From Cohnella luojiensis (GTDB lineage Bacteria; Bacillota; Bacilli; Paenibacillales; Paenibacillaceae), in assembly GCF_004564235.1 (NCBI RefSeq), contig NZ_SOMN01000040.1, forward strand, positions 1 to 46,403: 46,403 nt of DNA. The letters are read 5' to 3'. The notes below the pieces were generated by a model. It saw only the letters and a list, made by a program, of their open reading frames with translations. It was not told the DNA's origin and did not search any database. Each line of letters opens with the position of its first letter. The stretch's first letter is position 1. This document shows, piece by piece, positions 25,273 to 34,809 of this stretch. The position numbers were made by a program, and so were the translations under genes.

Positions 25273-25305
25273 TCCATGTTGTCCTAATTCCTCGATAAGT
25301 CTATA

Positions 25306-25333
25306 TAATATTCGGTAGGTTTCCCGACGATAT
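25306..25333 (+). promoter_or_regulatory. Sigma-D-like promoter of the soluble chemoreceptor gene
   Basis: TAAT (25306-25309), 16-bp spacer, GACGATAT (25326-25333), against consensus TAAA-N15-GCCGATAT; seven of eight -10 positions match. Start codon follows about 50 bases on. Confidence 0.55.
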
Positions 25334-25381
25334 ATAAAATGAAAGAATGTGAATCAGTTTGTTAGGAGAGGAAATGAATAG

Positions 25382-26203
25382 ATGAACAACAAAGTCGAAT
25401 CTCTCGAAAGTCTTATTTCACTGCTGCCTATCATTCAGGCGGCCGTTCCGGCGGATATGTCTATCGCTGTGTGCGATCTTACCAAATTCATTGCTTATTA
25501 TCCAGGAGAAAATATCAGCCTCGGAATCAACGTTGGGCATGAATTAAATCCCGATGAGCCGCTCATGACCGCCATGCTGGAAAACAAATACTTCAGGGGA
25601 GATGTTCCAGCCGAGTTCTACGGCTTCGAGTTCACCGGTACGGCTATTCCGGTTCACAATGAACAGGGCGTCGTCATCGGCGGAGTCGCCGTCCAAATTC
25701 GAAGGCACAGCGAACTGATCGAACTCGCCAAACAAATCGTTATTGCCCTGTCCCAAGCAAACGAAAGAATCGTTAAGGCTGTTAACGGATCCAACGTCAT
25801 AGCCGATCTCAACCGCCAGTTGCTTGTGTTGTCGCAAGAGGGGAGCGAAAGCGTAGAAAAGACGGATCAAGTGGTATCGATTATTAAAAACGTCGCCGAT
25901 CAGTCGAATTTACTCGGCTTGAACGCCTCGATTGAAGCGGCGCATGCCGGGGATAAGGGGCGCGGCTTCGGCATCGTCGCCAGTGAAATTCGCAAGCTGT
26001 CTCAGGAAACGATCAATTCGACGAAGGATATCCACCAAACGCTTCAGGCACTTAAGGAAGTGACACTTCAGATCGGAGACGCGATCAGCCAAGTGGCTTC
26101 GATCAGCAAGGAGCAGGCGGTATCGACAGAGCAAATATCGGAGTTTATCCAAGAAATTCAAGAGATGACGGGTCAATTAAACGATTTTGCCCGCAAGCTG
26201 TAA
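25382..26203 (+). CDS. Soluble methyl-accepting chemotaxis-type receptor (YfmS-like)
   Basis: 273 residues without membrane helix. Residues 1-120 form a small sensory domain (MSIAVCDLTKFIAYYPGENI, GTAIPVHNEQGVVIGGVAV). Residues 130-273 form a short coiled-coil signalling domain with the hairpin tip [30 protein letters not shown] and EIRKLSQET. The signalling bundle is much shorter than in classical receptors, as in B. subtilis YfmS, and it should bind CheW/CheA in the cytoplasm. TTAGGAGAGG precedes the ATG. It has its own promoter and terminator. Confidence 0.88.
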   Translation: MNNKVESLESLISLLPIIQAAVPADMSIAVCDLTKFIAYYPGENISLGINVGHELNPDEPLMTAMLENKYFRGDVPAEFYGFEFTGTAIPVHNEQGVVIGGVAVQIRRHSELIELAKQIVIALSQANERIVKAVNGSNVIADLNRQLLVLSQEGSESVEKTDQVVSIIKNVADQSNLLGLNASIEAAHAGDKGRGFGIVASEIRKLSQETINSTKDIHQTLQALKEVTLQIGDAISQVASISKEQAVSTEQISEFIQEIQEMTGQLNDFARKL

Positions 26204-26215
26204 CAAGAGAAAGCA

Positions 26216-26252
26216 AAACCCACTCAAGGCTCCCTAGGCTAAGGTGGGTTTT
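26216..26252 (+). terminator. Rho-independent terminator of the soluble chemoreceptor gene
   Basis: AAAACCCAC pairs with GTGGGTTTT around a 19-nt loop with an inner GGCT/AGGCT-like pairing. Modest T-run. Confidence 0.75.
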
Positions 26253-26347
26253 CGGTTTAAAAGGCCGAGTTTGGGAATCATTGATCGCTGATCCGCCCCC
26301 ACAATTTACCATCCACATTTTACCACGAAATAATTGGCTAATCTTAC

Positions 26348-26375
26348 TAACTTTAACCGTCCTGCGTTCCGATAT
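26348..26375 (+). promoter_or_regulatory. Sigma-D-like promoter of the membrane chemoreceptor gene
   Basis: TAAC (26348-26351), 16-bp spacer, TCCGATAT (26368-26375); seven of eight -10 positions match GCCGATAT. Same spacing as the candidate at 25306. Confidence 0.6.
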
Positions 26376-26422
26376 TACAAGAGAAGCTTACAGACACCTA
26401 GATCAAAGGAGCGCACGAAACA

Positions 26423-28153
26423 ATGAATAACATCTCGTTCAAGACCAAACTACTTCTTTTGCTTTTTGTTCCCCTGCTCTTGTTCGCATCGACAGCCGTC
26501 TATCTCTTGCAACTGAATTCCTCCAATATCGGCAAGCTGACAAGAATACTTTACGAGACTAGCAATCGGTCGACCACGCTCGTCCTTAATGCAGACAGGG
26601 ACATGTACCAAGCCTTAAGCGCCTACCAGAAAATGCAATCTGCGTATGTAACCCCGGCAGATAAAGAGAGCGCTCACAAAGATCTCAAGGAAAACGTTTC
26701 CCAAGCGAACGATCGCATCGGACAAGCCCTCGAGATCATCAAGGAGCAGGGATTAACCGGATTAACGCACGACGTAAGCGGTAAATCCATTGAATCAACC
26801 ATTAAAGAAGTTACGCCGCTTTTTAATAATTGGGAACAACAAGCCGAGAACCATATCAAAGACAATTCCTTTACTGCGGAGAGCGAGACCAAAATGCACG
26901 CCTTATTCGAAGAAGCTCGCGGCAATATTAACGAATTCGGCGAAATCCTCGAAAGCTATACGATGAATGAAGTCAGCATCATGAAGAGCAATATGAAGCA
27001 AACGAACGTCGTGACTTACAGTGCCATGATCGCCGGATGGATTCTGTTATCCTTGTTCGGAATGCTCCTGATTCGCAAAGTCAGCCACACGGTGGCTCTA
27101 GTGCAGACCAAAACCAAGCAGGTATCCGAAGGAGATCTGAAGTACAGTCCTCAGAAAAAATACGACAAAGACGAACTAGGACAAATCCTGTTCTCCGTGG
27201 ACAGCATGATCGGAAAAATGCGCGAGCTCATCAGCAGCATCGCCGACAATACCAGTAAGGTAGCAACCGCCTCTGAAGAGCTGTCGCTAAGCGCGCAGGA
27301 ATCCGCCGCCGCGGCAACCCATGTTGCGGAAAATATCCAAGAGATGACCTCTCTCGCGGACGTGCAGTCCACCATTGCCGAAGAAGCTAGTAAAGCGATG
27401 GAAGAAATGTCCGTCGGCGTTCAGAGAATAGCCGAAAGCACGAATCGAATATCCGATCACTCCCACCAAACGAATGCTCAGGCAGATCAAGGAATGGACA
27501 AGCTGCAGAAATTACGGGAGCAGCTGGAACAGATGATGGAAACGATCCAACTTTTAAATCGCAGCATTGCCGTATTAAACGACAAATCGGCTAAAATAGG
27601 CGCCATTACTGAAAATATCACCAGCTTTGCCAACCAGACTGGTATTCTTTCGCTTAATGCTTCCATTGAAGCGGCAAGAGCAGGTGAACATGGCAGAGGC
27701 TTCGCCGTTGTCGCTCAAGAAATCCGGAAGCTCGCAACGAGTTCTCTTGAATCCGCTGAGATCATTAACGAGCTTATCGCCGATACAAGAGGCGAGATTG
27801 GCCATGCATCCGAGTTTATGAGAACTACCGTTTCGCAGAGTGAGAGAGGAACATCCTTTATGGATGACGTATCTCATGGCTTTGAATCCATTGTCGAATC
27901 CATTAAGCAGGTCACTGAACAAATTCATGATGCGTCAGCGGTTACGGAGCAAATGTCCGCCAGCTCCGAGGAAGTCTCCGCCAGCATGGATCAATCGTCT
28001 TCTTCGGTGAAAGATATCGCCGGCAAAGCTCAGAACGTCTCCGCCGCCACGGAAGAACAGCTTGCTCTCGTAGAGAATATTGCCCATTCGGCAGAGCAGT
28101 TGCAAACCATCGTGAATAACTTGAATAGTTCGGTCCGTTTTTTTAAACTTTAA
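26423..28153 (+). CDS. Membrane methyl-accepting chemotaxis protein
   Basis: 576 residues. TM1 at about 9-29, an extracellular four-helix-bundle-type sensor (about 30-196, with [19 protein letters not shown] and similar heptads), TM2 at about 197-217, HAMP at about 218-272. The signalling domain has the tip [41 protein letters not shown] region, and methylation helices rich in Glu-Glu pairs ([21 protein letters not shown]). AAAGGAG lies before ATG 26423. It clusters with CheA/CheW to direct motility; the ligand is unknown. Own sigma-D-like promoter and own terminator. Confidence 0.92.
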   Translation: MNNISFKTKLLLLLFVPLLLFASTAVYLLQLNSSNIGKLTRILYETSNRSTTLVLNADRDMYQALSAYQKMQSAYVTPADKESAHKDLKENVSQANDRIGQALEIIKEQGLTGLTHDVSGKSIESTIKEVTPLFNNWEQQAENHIKDNSFTAESETKMHALFEEARGNINEFGEILESYTMNEVSIMKSNMKQTNVVTYSAMIAGWILLSLFGMLLIRKVSHTVALVQTKTKQVSEGDLKYSPQKKYDKDELGQILFSVDSMIGKMRELISSIADNTSKVATASEELSLSAQESAAAATHVAENIQEMTSLADVQSTIAEEASKAMEEMSVGVQRIAESTNRISDHSHQTNAQADQGMDKLQKLREQLEQMMETIQLLNRSIAVLNDKSAKIGAITENITSFANQTGILSLNASIEAARAGEHGRGFAVVAQEIRKLATSSLESAEIINELIADTRGEIGHASEFMRTTVSQSERGTSFMDDVSHGFESIVESIKQVTEQIHDASAVTEQMSASSEEVSASMDQSSSSVKDIAGKAQNVSAATEEQLALVENIAHSAEQLQTIVNNLNSSVRFFKL

Positions 28154-28185
28154 GGTACGGAAGATAGGGATTCACGATAATGACA

Positions 28186-28228
28186 AAAACCCGGTGTTTC
28201 CTCGTTCGAGGGAAACACCGGGTTTTTT
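28186..28228 (+). terminator. Rho-independent terminator of the membrane chemoreceptor gene
   Basis: AAAACCCGGTGTTTCC pairs with GGAAACACCGGGTTTT around TCGTTCGAG, then TT. Confidence 0.93.
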
Positions 28229-28310
28229 GCGGATGGGTTAACGATCCCCGTAACGCCTAACTAGGCTCCCGCATAGGATAACCCAAGTTCGAAAAACGGA
28301 GGTCATCACC

Positions 28311-28634
28311 ATGAGCTCGCAAATTATGGAACAGCAAAGGCTGACGCCGATCTATCAGTGCAATTCCAATGTCCATCAGACGTTGCAATCCGTCAAAGAC
28401 CATCTTCATCAGTTGTGCACTGACCACTCTAATCGGCTGGTGAAGGTCGAGACAATGGATGGCGACGTCTTTGAAGGGCACATCGTTCATTGCGACAGGG
28501 GAATTCTCCACCTTAGCCTGTCGAATGAAGGTTACGCTCGCGCTTTTTTCCCAGGCCCCCCGCCCCCATACTACTACAATAACTTCGTGTTGCCTCTAGT
28601 TCTATTTAACCTTCTCGCTATATCGCTGCTCTAA
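28311..28634 (+). CDS. Conserved-looking small protein with LSm-like segment and hydrophobic tail
   Basis: 107 residues; GGAGGTCATCACC precedes ATG 28311. The centre (RLVKVETMDGDVFEGHIVHCDRGILHLSL) has the strand pattern of an LSm/SH3-like small barrel, with a central Gly and a Cys. It is followed by a proline/tyrosine patch (PGPPPPYYYNN) and one hydrophobic segment (VLPLVLFNLLAISLL). I know of similar uncharacterised proteins in Paenibacillaceae only by general resemblance. It is 38 bases ahead of the 28673 gene and both may form a surface or spore-associated pair (inference). Confidence 0.7.
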   Translation: MSSQIMEQQRLTPIYQCNSNVHQTLQSVKDHLHQLCTDHSNRLVKVETMDGDVFEGHIVHCDRGILHLSLSNEGYARAFFPGPPPPYYYNNFVLPLVLFNLLAISLL

Positions 28635-28672
28635 GAAAGCAAGGATAGTTAAATACCAAAGGAGTGATCAAC

Positions 28673-28963
28673 TTGGCCTTTACGCCTCCATTCGGACAAC
28701 AAGGCGGGATACAGCCCCCCTCTTCGCCGCCGCCTCAAACGATTCCTCCGCAGCCCCTTGCAGCAACGCTTGCCGTTGATCCGGGAGCAATCTCCGGCTG
28801 CTTGTTTCGCTATACTTATATTTGGCCGCGAGGCGGACCAGGTTTCTGGTTTTACCCCGTCTTCGTAGGTCGAACTTCCGTTGCGGGTTTTAGATGGAAC
28901 GGTTTCTTCTGGATGTTCTCGGGCTACGATCTTCAGAGAATCGAATCGTTTTCGTGCTTTTGA
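28673..28963 (+). CDS. Proline-rich small protein with aromatic C-terminal domain
   Basis: 96 residues from TTG 28673, placed eight bases after AAAGGAG; a GTG at 28664 overlaps that site. The N-terminal 35 residues are Pro/Gln/Gly-rich (GGIQPPSSPPPQTIPPQP). The remainder is rich in Phe, Trp, Tyr and Gly and ends at CF, with YTYIWPRGGPGFWFYPVFVG and WNGFFWMFSGYDL segments. No recognisable catalytic motif and no signal peptide. Function unknown; composition suggests a structural surface or spore-layer protein. Confidence 0.65.
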   Translation: MAFTPPFGQQGGIQPPSSPPPQTIPPQPLAATLAVDPGAISGCLFRYTYIWPRGGPGFWFYPVFVGRTSVAGFRWNGFFWMFSGYDLQRIESFSCF

Positions 28964-28981
28964 CGGCGTATCGCATCCCTC

Positions 28982-29992
28982 TTACTTCGCAAAGCGATGA
29001 GACCCGACCGTATCGATCACCGTAAGACTGGACCAGAACGAACCCTTGGTCACCTTAGGATTGTAAAAATAAACGGCATCCTCAACATTGTTCTTGCCGT
29101 TCAATGCGTCCTTGGCAGCGCGCAGCGCGTTTGCTTTCGGTACGCTTCTATCCAATAACCCGTTATGAGCGGGCGGGAACTGTTTTCCGGAATAGATCAC
29201 ATCCCGGATCGTCTTCGGAAAACGCGAGTCCTTCACCCGGTTAAGAATGACATTCGCTACCGCTAACTGGCTTTCATAGGACTCATTCCCAGCCTCAATC
29301 TGCGTTATCTTGGCTAACAACAGCCGATCTGATTCAGTGAAAGGCTTCGCCTCACGGCCAAAAATGGACGGGATCACCACACGAAGCTTCGTACCCGCCT
29401 CGATGCTGTCCTTATTGTCCAGACCATTGCGCTTTAGAAGCTCAACATTACTGCTGCCCGCTTGCTCGCTGATCTCAGTCAATCCGATTTGTTCCGTCAC
29501 AACGGCTAGCGGAACCGATTCAAGCCAAGCAGTCTGCTCCTCATCGTTCCAGCTCACCTTCGCATGCAACAGCTCCGCGGCATCACGCAACGGAATATAC
29601 ATCCGTCCTTCTGCCTGGAATGGAAATGCATCCATAACATAACGTGCGCCATTAAAGTAGACGACCGGCACGCCGTTGCCTAATACAATGCGATCTCCGT
29701 ACGCCGTATTAATCGTAGCTTCTTCATTGTCCTGATCCCAGACGACTCGTGCTCCGAACATCTTAGATAATTGCGCAACAGGCAGATACAGTCTGCCCGC
29801 CATTACTCTCACAGGATCAGTTAGCTGTACTTCTTTCCCGTCTAACTTGATCGTCACATGTTCCGCCGCTGCGATCAACTTCCCCTGAGCGGCAATTGCG
29901 GTAAGCGGCATTGTTGCCAACAAGAGCAGAGCCCAGACAGCTATGAGAATAGGCTTGCCAATCGGCTTCTTCATCTTCTTTCCCAAATTCAT
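28982..29992 (-). CDS. SleB-type cell wall hydrolase with copper-amine-oxidase-like stalk domain
   Basis: 336 residues. A signal peptide or anchor covers about 10-35 (ILIAVWALLLLATMPLTAIAA). A copper-amine-oxidase N-terminal-like repeat domain (about 45-160; VMAGRLYLPVAQLSKMFGARVVWDQ, AEGRMYIPLRDAAELLHAKVSW) is followed by a short LysM-like stretch (about 165-210). The C-terminal hydrolase_2 domain (about 225-336) begins LAKITQIEAGNESYESQLAVANVILNRVKD, with the catalytic-type Glu in IEAGNE. Such enzymes cut peptidoglycan, often the spore cortex. GGGGAG precedes ATG 29992. It is the likely last gene of the leftward cluster, 85 bases after the GH76 gene. Confidence 0.88.
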   Translation of the reverse strand: MNLGKKMKKPIGKPILIAVWALLLLATMPLTAIAAQGKLIAAAEHVTIKLDGKEVQLTDPVRVMAGRLYLPVAQLSKMFGARVVWDQDNEEATINTAYGDRIVLGNGVPVVYFNGARYVMDAFPFQAEGRMYIPLRDAAELLHAKVSWNDEEQTAWLESVPLAVVTEQIGLTEISEQAGSSNVELLKRNGLDNKDSIEAGTKLRVVIPSIFGREAKPFTESDRLLLAKITQIEAGNESYESQLAVANVILNRVKDSRFPKTIRDVIYSGKQFPPAHNGLLDRSVPKANALRAAKDALNGKNNVEDAVYFYNPKVTKGSFWSSLTVIDTVGSHRFAK

Positions 29993-30077
29993 ATCGGACT
30001 CCCCTCGTCAACCTTCTGTTTTCAAGGTATCCGAAAACGATCGCAGCTGTAAAGTTTATGAGAGTTATTTCATTTTT

Positions 30078-33000
30078 CTACTGCCAGGTATTGATCATCG
30101 ACTCTGCATCAACATTCAGAATGGCTTTAGCACCATCTGTAATGTTGGCGTCTAATGCTTCATTGTTTAAGTGTTTTATAAAATCGCGCATATGTTTAGT
30201 CGCTTGATCCTGCTTCCCAATATCAAGTTGCTGCTGAGCCTGTTTTAAAGAATTGGTTAGCTGGGGTATCATCGCTCCGCTTAGTTCTCCGGAATCCGTG
30301 AAACGTTCGATTAAACGATTCATGGAATCCACGCTCGTTATAACCTTGAATTCGAATGTGCTCTGAAGCTTGTTTCCTAATTCATCCTCAATCGTTACGG
30401 TTGCCGTCTTATCTCCTAAGTTTCCTGCCATATCAATATCTATGCTTTGCTCTAACTGTGGATTAATAGGATATTCCTTGCCGTCAATCGTGATTATTGC
30501 AGATCTTATTTCCGATAAATTATCCCATACGTTAAAGTTCAGAACCTTATAGTCTTCAATGGAATCGCCTTCTGCTAAAGCATTCCCGTTTGCAGAAAGA
30601 GAGTATGAAGGCAAATCCTTAAAGTCTACCGTTATTCCGCTTGATACATTTCCTGACGTATCTACATTCTTTATCAAGAGGGTATAGTTCTTGCCCTTCT
30701 CCGTTCCTGATATCACAGCGGTTTGTATTCCTCTATTTACCTCCACTAAGTTTCCAACCTGTTGTCCATTGCTGGATAAAGTAATTTGCACTTTTTGACC
30801 ATCAACATCATAAGGGCCATCCCAATAAAGCTTAATATTGTCGGCTCCCCTAATGACCTGAACATTCTCCACCTCTCCCGGAGGAACATTGTCCGTCACA
30901 GGCACAGGCGGTGGAAGCGGAGTCGTAAATACCGCTGGATCGCCGAAAGTAAATTTATCTAGATTATACAACCAGTCTCCTCCCTTAAATAACAGGAAAA
31001 CAATATGCTTTCCCGTCACGGGAGCCGTTACATCCGCCTGGGTAACCGCGAAATTCTGCCAACCGCCGGTCCCTGGAACTGTACTGGTTGCTATTACAGG
31101 GCCATTCATGCTGTCTATTCTTACTTCAATCGTTCCTCCGCTCGTATCGCTTGCCGCATTTACGGAAAATTTCGACGGGCTTGAACTGCCGAAGTCAATA
31201 TAGTTGTACATGGCATAAGGGTTATTAGGACCATATACTCCCGCTAGGTAGGTTTGCCCTCCACCGCTCTCCGTACCGAAACCTACGCCGCTGGTATATT
31301 TCTCGGCCTCCAGCTTGCCATAAGCATCTAGTGCTTTACCCTTCACTGTCGTAAAAGTGATCCAGTCCAAGTTAAAGGGCGAGTCGCTTCCATTTGTTCC
31401 ATGAAAAATAAGATATACATCATGAACGCCTACTGCCAAGTTATCATCAACATTAGACATAATGTCTGCCCAGCTATCCCAATTTCCTAAAGCCGGAATT
31501 CCGATAATTGCTGCAGTTGGCCCGTCCAAGCTATCCAACTTAACTTCAATCGTTCCGCCTTGATTGCCGCTTGTTACATGAGCGGTAACTCCGGCAGCAC
31601 CCGTTCCAAAGTCGATTTCTTTGTAAAAGGTATAAGAGTTATTGTGAATATTGTCCAAAAATCCCCAATCCGGATTTTTGCTTACGCCCGAACTACCGTC
31701 ATAATCTCCAGCCTTAAGCCGTGCATACGCATCCGTTTTTGTCGGATCCGTCATGGTGAACTTAAACCAGTTTAGATTAAATAAGTATTGATCGTTAGTT
31801 TTGGTGAAGACCAGATATACATCATGCAATCCTGTTATCGTACTTGGATTTCCCTGATCATCTTTAAGTAACGTAACGGCATCCGTATAATTATTCCATC
31901 CGCCTGTTCCTTGAACGTTTAAAGTACCTGCTTTGGGACCATCTAACGAATCAAGCCTAATTTCTATATTGCCTCCGCCTGTTCCGCTAGCCGCTCTTGC
32001 AATGAATCCTATAGCGCCAGCGGAGCCAAAATCCACATTTTTATACGCTGCGTAGAATCCAGGCTGAATCCCACCCAATTGCAGCGTTCCTTCCACGCTG
32101 CCTTCCATTCCAAATCCAGTGCCCGTATTATAGCTCTCTGCTTCTATTTTATTGTAGGGATTTTTAACGGCATATTTTAGATCGACTTCCTGCGGTTTTA
32201 GAACAGTTAACGCCTCGACGGCAGCCGCCGATGACCACGATTCATAGGTTCCGGAAAGCAACTGCCCTGCCCAGTTTCCATCCACTATATTGTCTGGGCT
32301 TCTATTGTTCCATGCCATTTGCCTATTGAAAGCAAGCCAGTAGTTAAAGTCGCTGCTAAACTGCTGATATGCACTTTCGCTTCGCTCGTTTACGGCTTTT
32401 TGAAGATAGGCCAGATTACGAATTAATATCGTTTTACCGCCCTTTAAGTCCCCATTCGGCCCTTCATAGCGCAACAAATTATTTGCGTCTACCAGATGGT
32501 TTTTGGTAAAGCTTGCCGCTTTCACTGCATCGTCAAGATATACCGCGTTTCCGGTTATTTGATACAGCCCTACTGCTGCACCTATGAAAGTACCCTGATT
32601 ATAGTGAGTGGCATCAGGGACAGCGCCATTTTCAACCTCTATACGGTCAAAAACCTTTCCATTGCCATCAGTAAGCATAGTTTTACCCCATCTGAATATA
32701 CGGGTAGCTGCTTCTAAATAATGATCATCTTTTGTAATGTTATAAAGATAAACAGCCGCCTGGGAAGCCGGGAAATTAATGCAGGCATTCTTGGTGTTAT
32801 GCTCCGTATTCAACCACCAGATCCCGCCGTTAGCGAAGGTGTCATCCCATTGCGTATCATATACAAAGTCGAAATAATACTTCGCCTTCTCTAAATATTT
32901 GGGGTCGTTGGTTATTTCATAAGCTCTTGCGCACGCCATCGCCCACCACATAATATCATCGTTGAAATGATTATTCGTCCAATCTTCTCCGTACTTTGCT

Positions 33001-33332
33001 ACCGTACCATCGAATATATCGTCAATCTGAGTTCTAAGCTTCGATTTCAAGGCAGCATCCGATGTATTAACATAGGCGTCCATCACCATTTCCCAAAGCT
33101 CCGCTTCTACCCAGAAGCCTTGATAGTTGTTGCCGCGATTAGAATTCGTCCAGTAATACTTTGCATTACTATCCCAGAACATGGCGTTAAATGCCTCGAT
33201 CGCAGCGTCTGCATCCGATGAAGTATTTGCGGATGCTTCAGTCGTTCTAATGGAAGACACCGAAGTGAAGGTTAAGGTAAACGCCAAGGTCAACATTAAG
33301 AGTTTGAATGTTACGCTTTTTACCTGTCTCAT
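30078..33332 (-). CDS. Secreted GH76 alpha-1,6-mannanase-type enzyme with three CBM6-like modules
   Basis: 1084 residues from ATG 33332 (TGGAGGGAATTT upstream; the frame opens at 33440 but lacks a site). Signal peptide 1-35. GH76 alpha/alpha barrel at about 38-380, with paired aspartates D125-D126 in FNDDIMWW, equivalent to the catalytic pair of B. circulans Aman6. Three CBM6-like beta-sandwiches follow at about 394-526, 534-662 and 669-796, each with GG.IE(V/I)(R/K)(L/I)DS.(D/N)GP. Then come an FnIII-like domain (815-907), an Ig-like domain (908-998) and a C-terminal helical FIMAH-like domain (1000-1084). It should cleave alpha-1,6-mannan backbones, as in yeast walls. Last gene of the permease/binding-protein operon. 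Confidence 0.92.
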   Translation of the reverse strand: MRQVKSVTFKLLMLTLAFTLTFTSVSSIRTTEASANTSSDADAAIEAFNAMFWDSNAKYYWTNSNRGNNYQGFWVEAELWEMVMDAYVNTSDAALKSKLRTQIDDIFDGTVAKYGEDWTNNHFNDDIMWWAMACARAYEITNDPKYLEKAKYYFDFVYDTQWDDTFANGGIWWLNTEHNTKNACINFPASQAAVYLYNITKDDHYLEAATRIFRWGKTMLTDGNGKVFDRIEVENGAVPDATHYNQGTFIGAAVGLYQITGNAVYLDDAVKAASFTKNHLVDANNLLRYEGPNGDLKGGKTILIRNLAYLQKAVNERSESAYQQFSSDFNYWLAFNRQMAWNNRSPDNIVDGNWAGQLLSGTYESWSSAAAVEALTVLKPQEVDLKYAVKNPYNKIEAESYNTGTGFGMEGSVEGTLQLGGIQPGFYAAYKNVDFGSAGAIGFIARAASGTGGGNIEIRLDSLDGPKAGTLNVQGTGGWNNYTDAVTLLKDDQGNPSTITGLHDVYLVFTKTNDQYLFNLNWFKFTMTDPTKTDAYARLKAGDYDGSSGVSKNPDWGFLDNIHNNSYTFYKEIDFGTGAAGVTAHVTSGNQGGTIEVKLDSLDGPTAAIIGIPALGNWDSWADIMSNVDDNLAVGVHDVYLIFHGTNGSDSPFNLDWITFTTVKGKALDAYGKLEAEKYTSGVGFGTESGGGQTYLAGVYGPNNPYAMYNYIDFGSSSPSKFSVNAASDTSGGTIEVRIDSMNGPVIATSTVPGTGGWQNFAVTQADVTAPVTGKHIVFLLFKGGDWLYNLDKFTFGDPAVFTTPLPPPVPVTDNVPPGEVENVQVIRGADNIKLYWDGPYDVDGQKVQITLSSNGQQVGNLVEVNRGIQTAVISGTEKGKNYTLLIKNVDTSGNVSSGITVDFKDLPSYSLSANGNALAEGDSIEDYKVLNFNVWDNLSEIRSAIITIDGKEYPINPQLEQSIDIDMAGNLGDKTATVTIEDELGNKLQSTFEFKVITSVDSMNRLIERFTDSGELSGAMIPQLTNSLKQAQQQLDIGKQDQATKHMRDFIKHLNNEALDANITDGAKAILNVDAESMINTWQ

Positions 33333-33396
33333 AAATTCCCTCCATTGTATGGATGAGAAGAGAGCCGATTCTCTTGACCGGCTCATCCTCGCCATC

Positions 33397-34710
33397 TTAT
33401 TTTTTCGAAATGACGTTATTGATTTTATCTGCCATATCATTCAGAGCGGATGTTTCCAGCTCACCCTTGATTACCTTCTTAAAGGTTGCGTCCACGAACG
33501 GATTAGCTTTGCCGGAGAACGATTCGAGGAATCGAATAGGTTGTTTGTCGGCATTCAGCATCGATTCGACCCCCTTGGCAAGATCCTCGTGTCCGCTAGA
33601 ATTCAGTTTGTCGAAATAGGCTTTCGCTGCCGGTTGGAATGCCGCGGGCGCAACAGGAGTTTCAGGAAGTACCTTGGTATACATTTCTCCATCCAGATAC
33701 TTAAGCACTTTCCATACCGCCGCGGGATTCTTGATCGTTGCAGGGCTCGCCCAACCAACTGCATCTAGCGTAGAAGTCTCGCTATTAACGACAGGGTAAG
33801 GGGCAAACCCCCAATCCACGGAATCGGATGCATTTCTGATCAGATCATCGGCAACCCATTGGCCTTGGCGAGCCATTGGCAGCTGTCCTGCTTTGAAGAT
33901 ACCCATGACATTGTCAACCTTGTAGTCCGGAGGAGTGATTGCGCCGCTCTGGGCATACTTCTTGAATAACTCCACGCCTTCTATGAATTGCGGGCTGATT
34001 TCGACCTTCGTTACATCCGTAATCGAGTCCGCGAAGGGTGCGCCGCCTGCCGATACGGAATACAAGGAAAAGACGAAAGGATCATAGGCATCCATGAAAA
34101 GACCGAATTGCTTCTTATCCTTATTAGAAAGCTTTTGCGCCGCTTCTAGCATCTCCGTATAAGTCCAACCTGCTTTAGGCTCGGCAATGCCTGCATCTGT
34201 AAACGCTTTCTTGTTATAGAAAATACCATACACGTTCAGCAATCCAGGCAACCCATACTGCTTTCCATCTTTACTATAAGCCTCAACCGAACCGGGGAAG
34301 AATTGAGAGATAAAGTCGGGATCCGCATCCGTTTCTTTTTTCCAGTCGTATAGCACGCCGTCAGAACCGAGGTTTATCGCCATGTCGTTTCCGACCATGA
34401 AGATGTCCGGCGCTTCTTTGGCAGAAATCATCGCATTGATTTTGGTGCCGTAATCGTCTATCGGAGAAGGGATAAGCTCGACATCGATATCGGGATTCTG
34501 CTCTTCGAAGGTTTTCATGGCCTCTACGATTTTATTGTTCATGTCCTGACCTTCCCAGGTCATGAACGTTACTTTTGTTTTGCCGCCCGCTTCCGAAGAG
34601 TTATCGGAAGAAGATTCGCTGCCGTTACCGTTGCCATTGCCGTTTCCACAACCCGAGACCACGACTGTCATAATCATTAGAAGCATGATAAGTACTCTTG
34701 ACCGTTTCAT
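33397..34710 (-). CDS. Extracellular sugar-binding lipoprotein linked to the GH76 operon
   Basis: 437 residues. Lipobox VVVSGC with C21, followed by a Gly-Asn repeat tether and a Ser-rich stretch to about 40. Family 1 solute-binding fold: KVTFMTWEGQDMNNKIV, NPDIDVELIPSPIDDYGTKI, APDIFMVGNDMAINLG, QYGLPGLLNVYGIFYNKKAF and GQLPMARQGQWV. It sits between the permease pair and the GH76 gene, so it probably binds manno-oligosaccharides released by that enzyme (inference). A 99-bp gap separates it from the permease gene; GGAGGT precedes the ATG. Confidence 0.93.
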   Translation of the reverse strand: MKRSRVLIMLLMIMTVVVSGCGNGNGNGNGSESSSDNSSEAGGKTKVTFMTWEGQDMNNKIVEAMKTFEEQNPDIDVELIPSPIDDYGTKINAMISAKEAPDIFMVGNDMAINLGSDGVLYDWKKETDADPDFISQFFPGSVEAYSKDGKQYGLPGLLNVYGIFYNKKAFTDAGIAEPKAGWTYTEMLEAAQKLSNKDKKQFGLFMDAYDPFVFSLYSVSAGGAPFADSITDVTKVEISPQFIEGVELFKKYAQSGAITPPDYKVDNVMGIFKAGQLPMARQGQWVADDLIRNASDSVDWGFAPYPVVNSETSTLDAVGWASPATIKNPAAVWKVLKYLDGEMYTKVLPETPVAPAAFQPAAKAYFDKLNSSGHEDLAKGVESMLNADKQPIRFLESFSGKANPFVDATFKKVIKGELETSALNDMADKINNVISKK

Positions 34711-34809
34711 TGGATTACCTCCATTATAATGTCATTGGTTGACCTGCCCCTTGCTTATAACAGTGCCTATAATTTTGGAGAACCACATCCCTTCCTATCA
34801 AAGTCGTTT

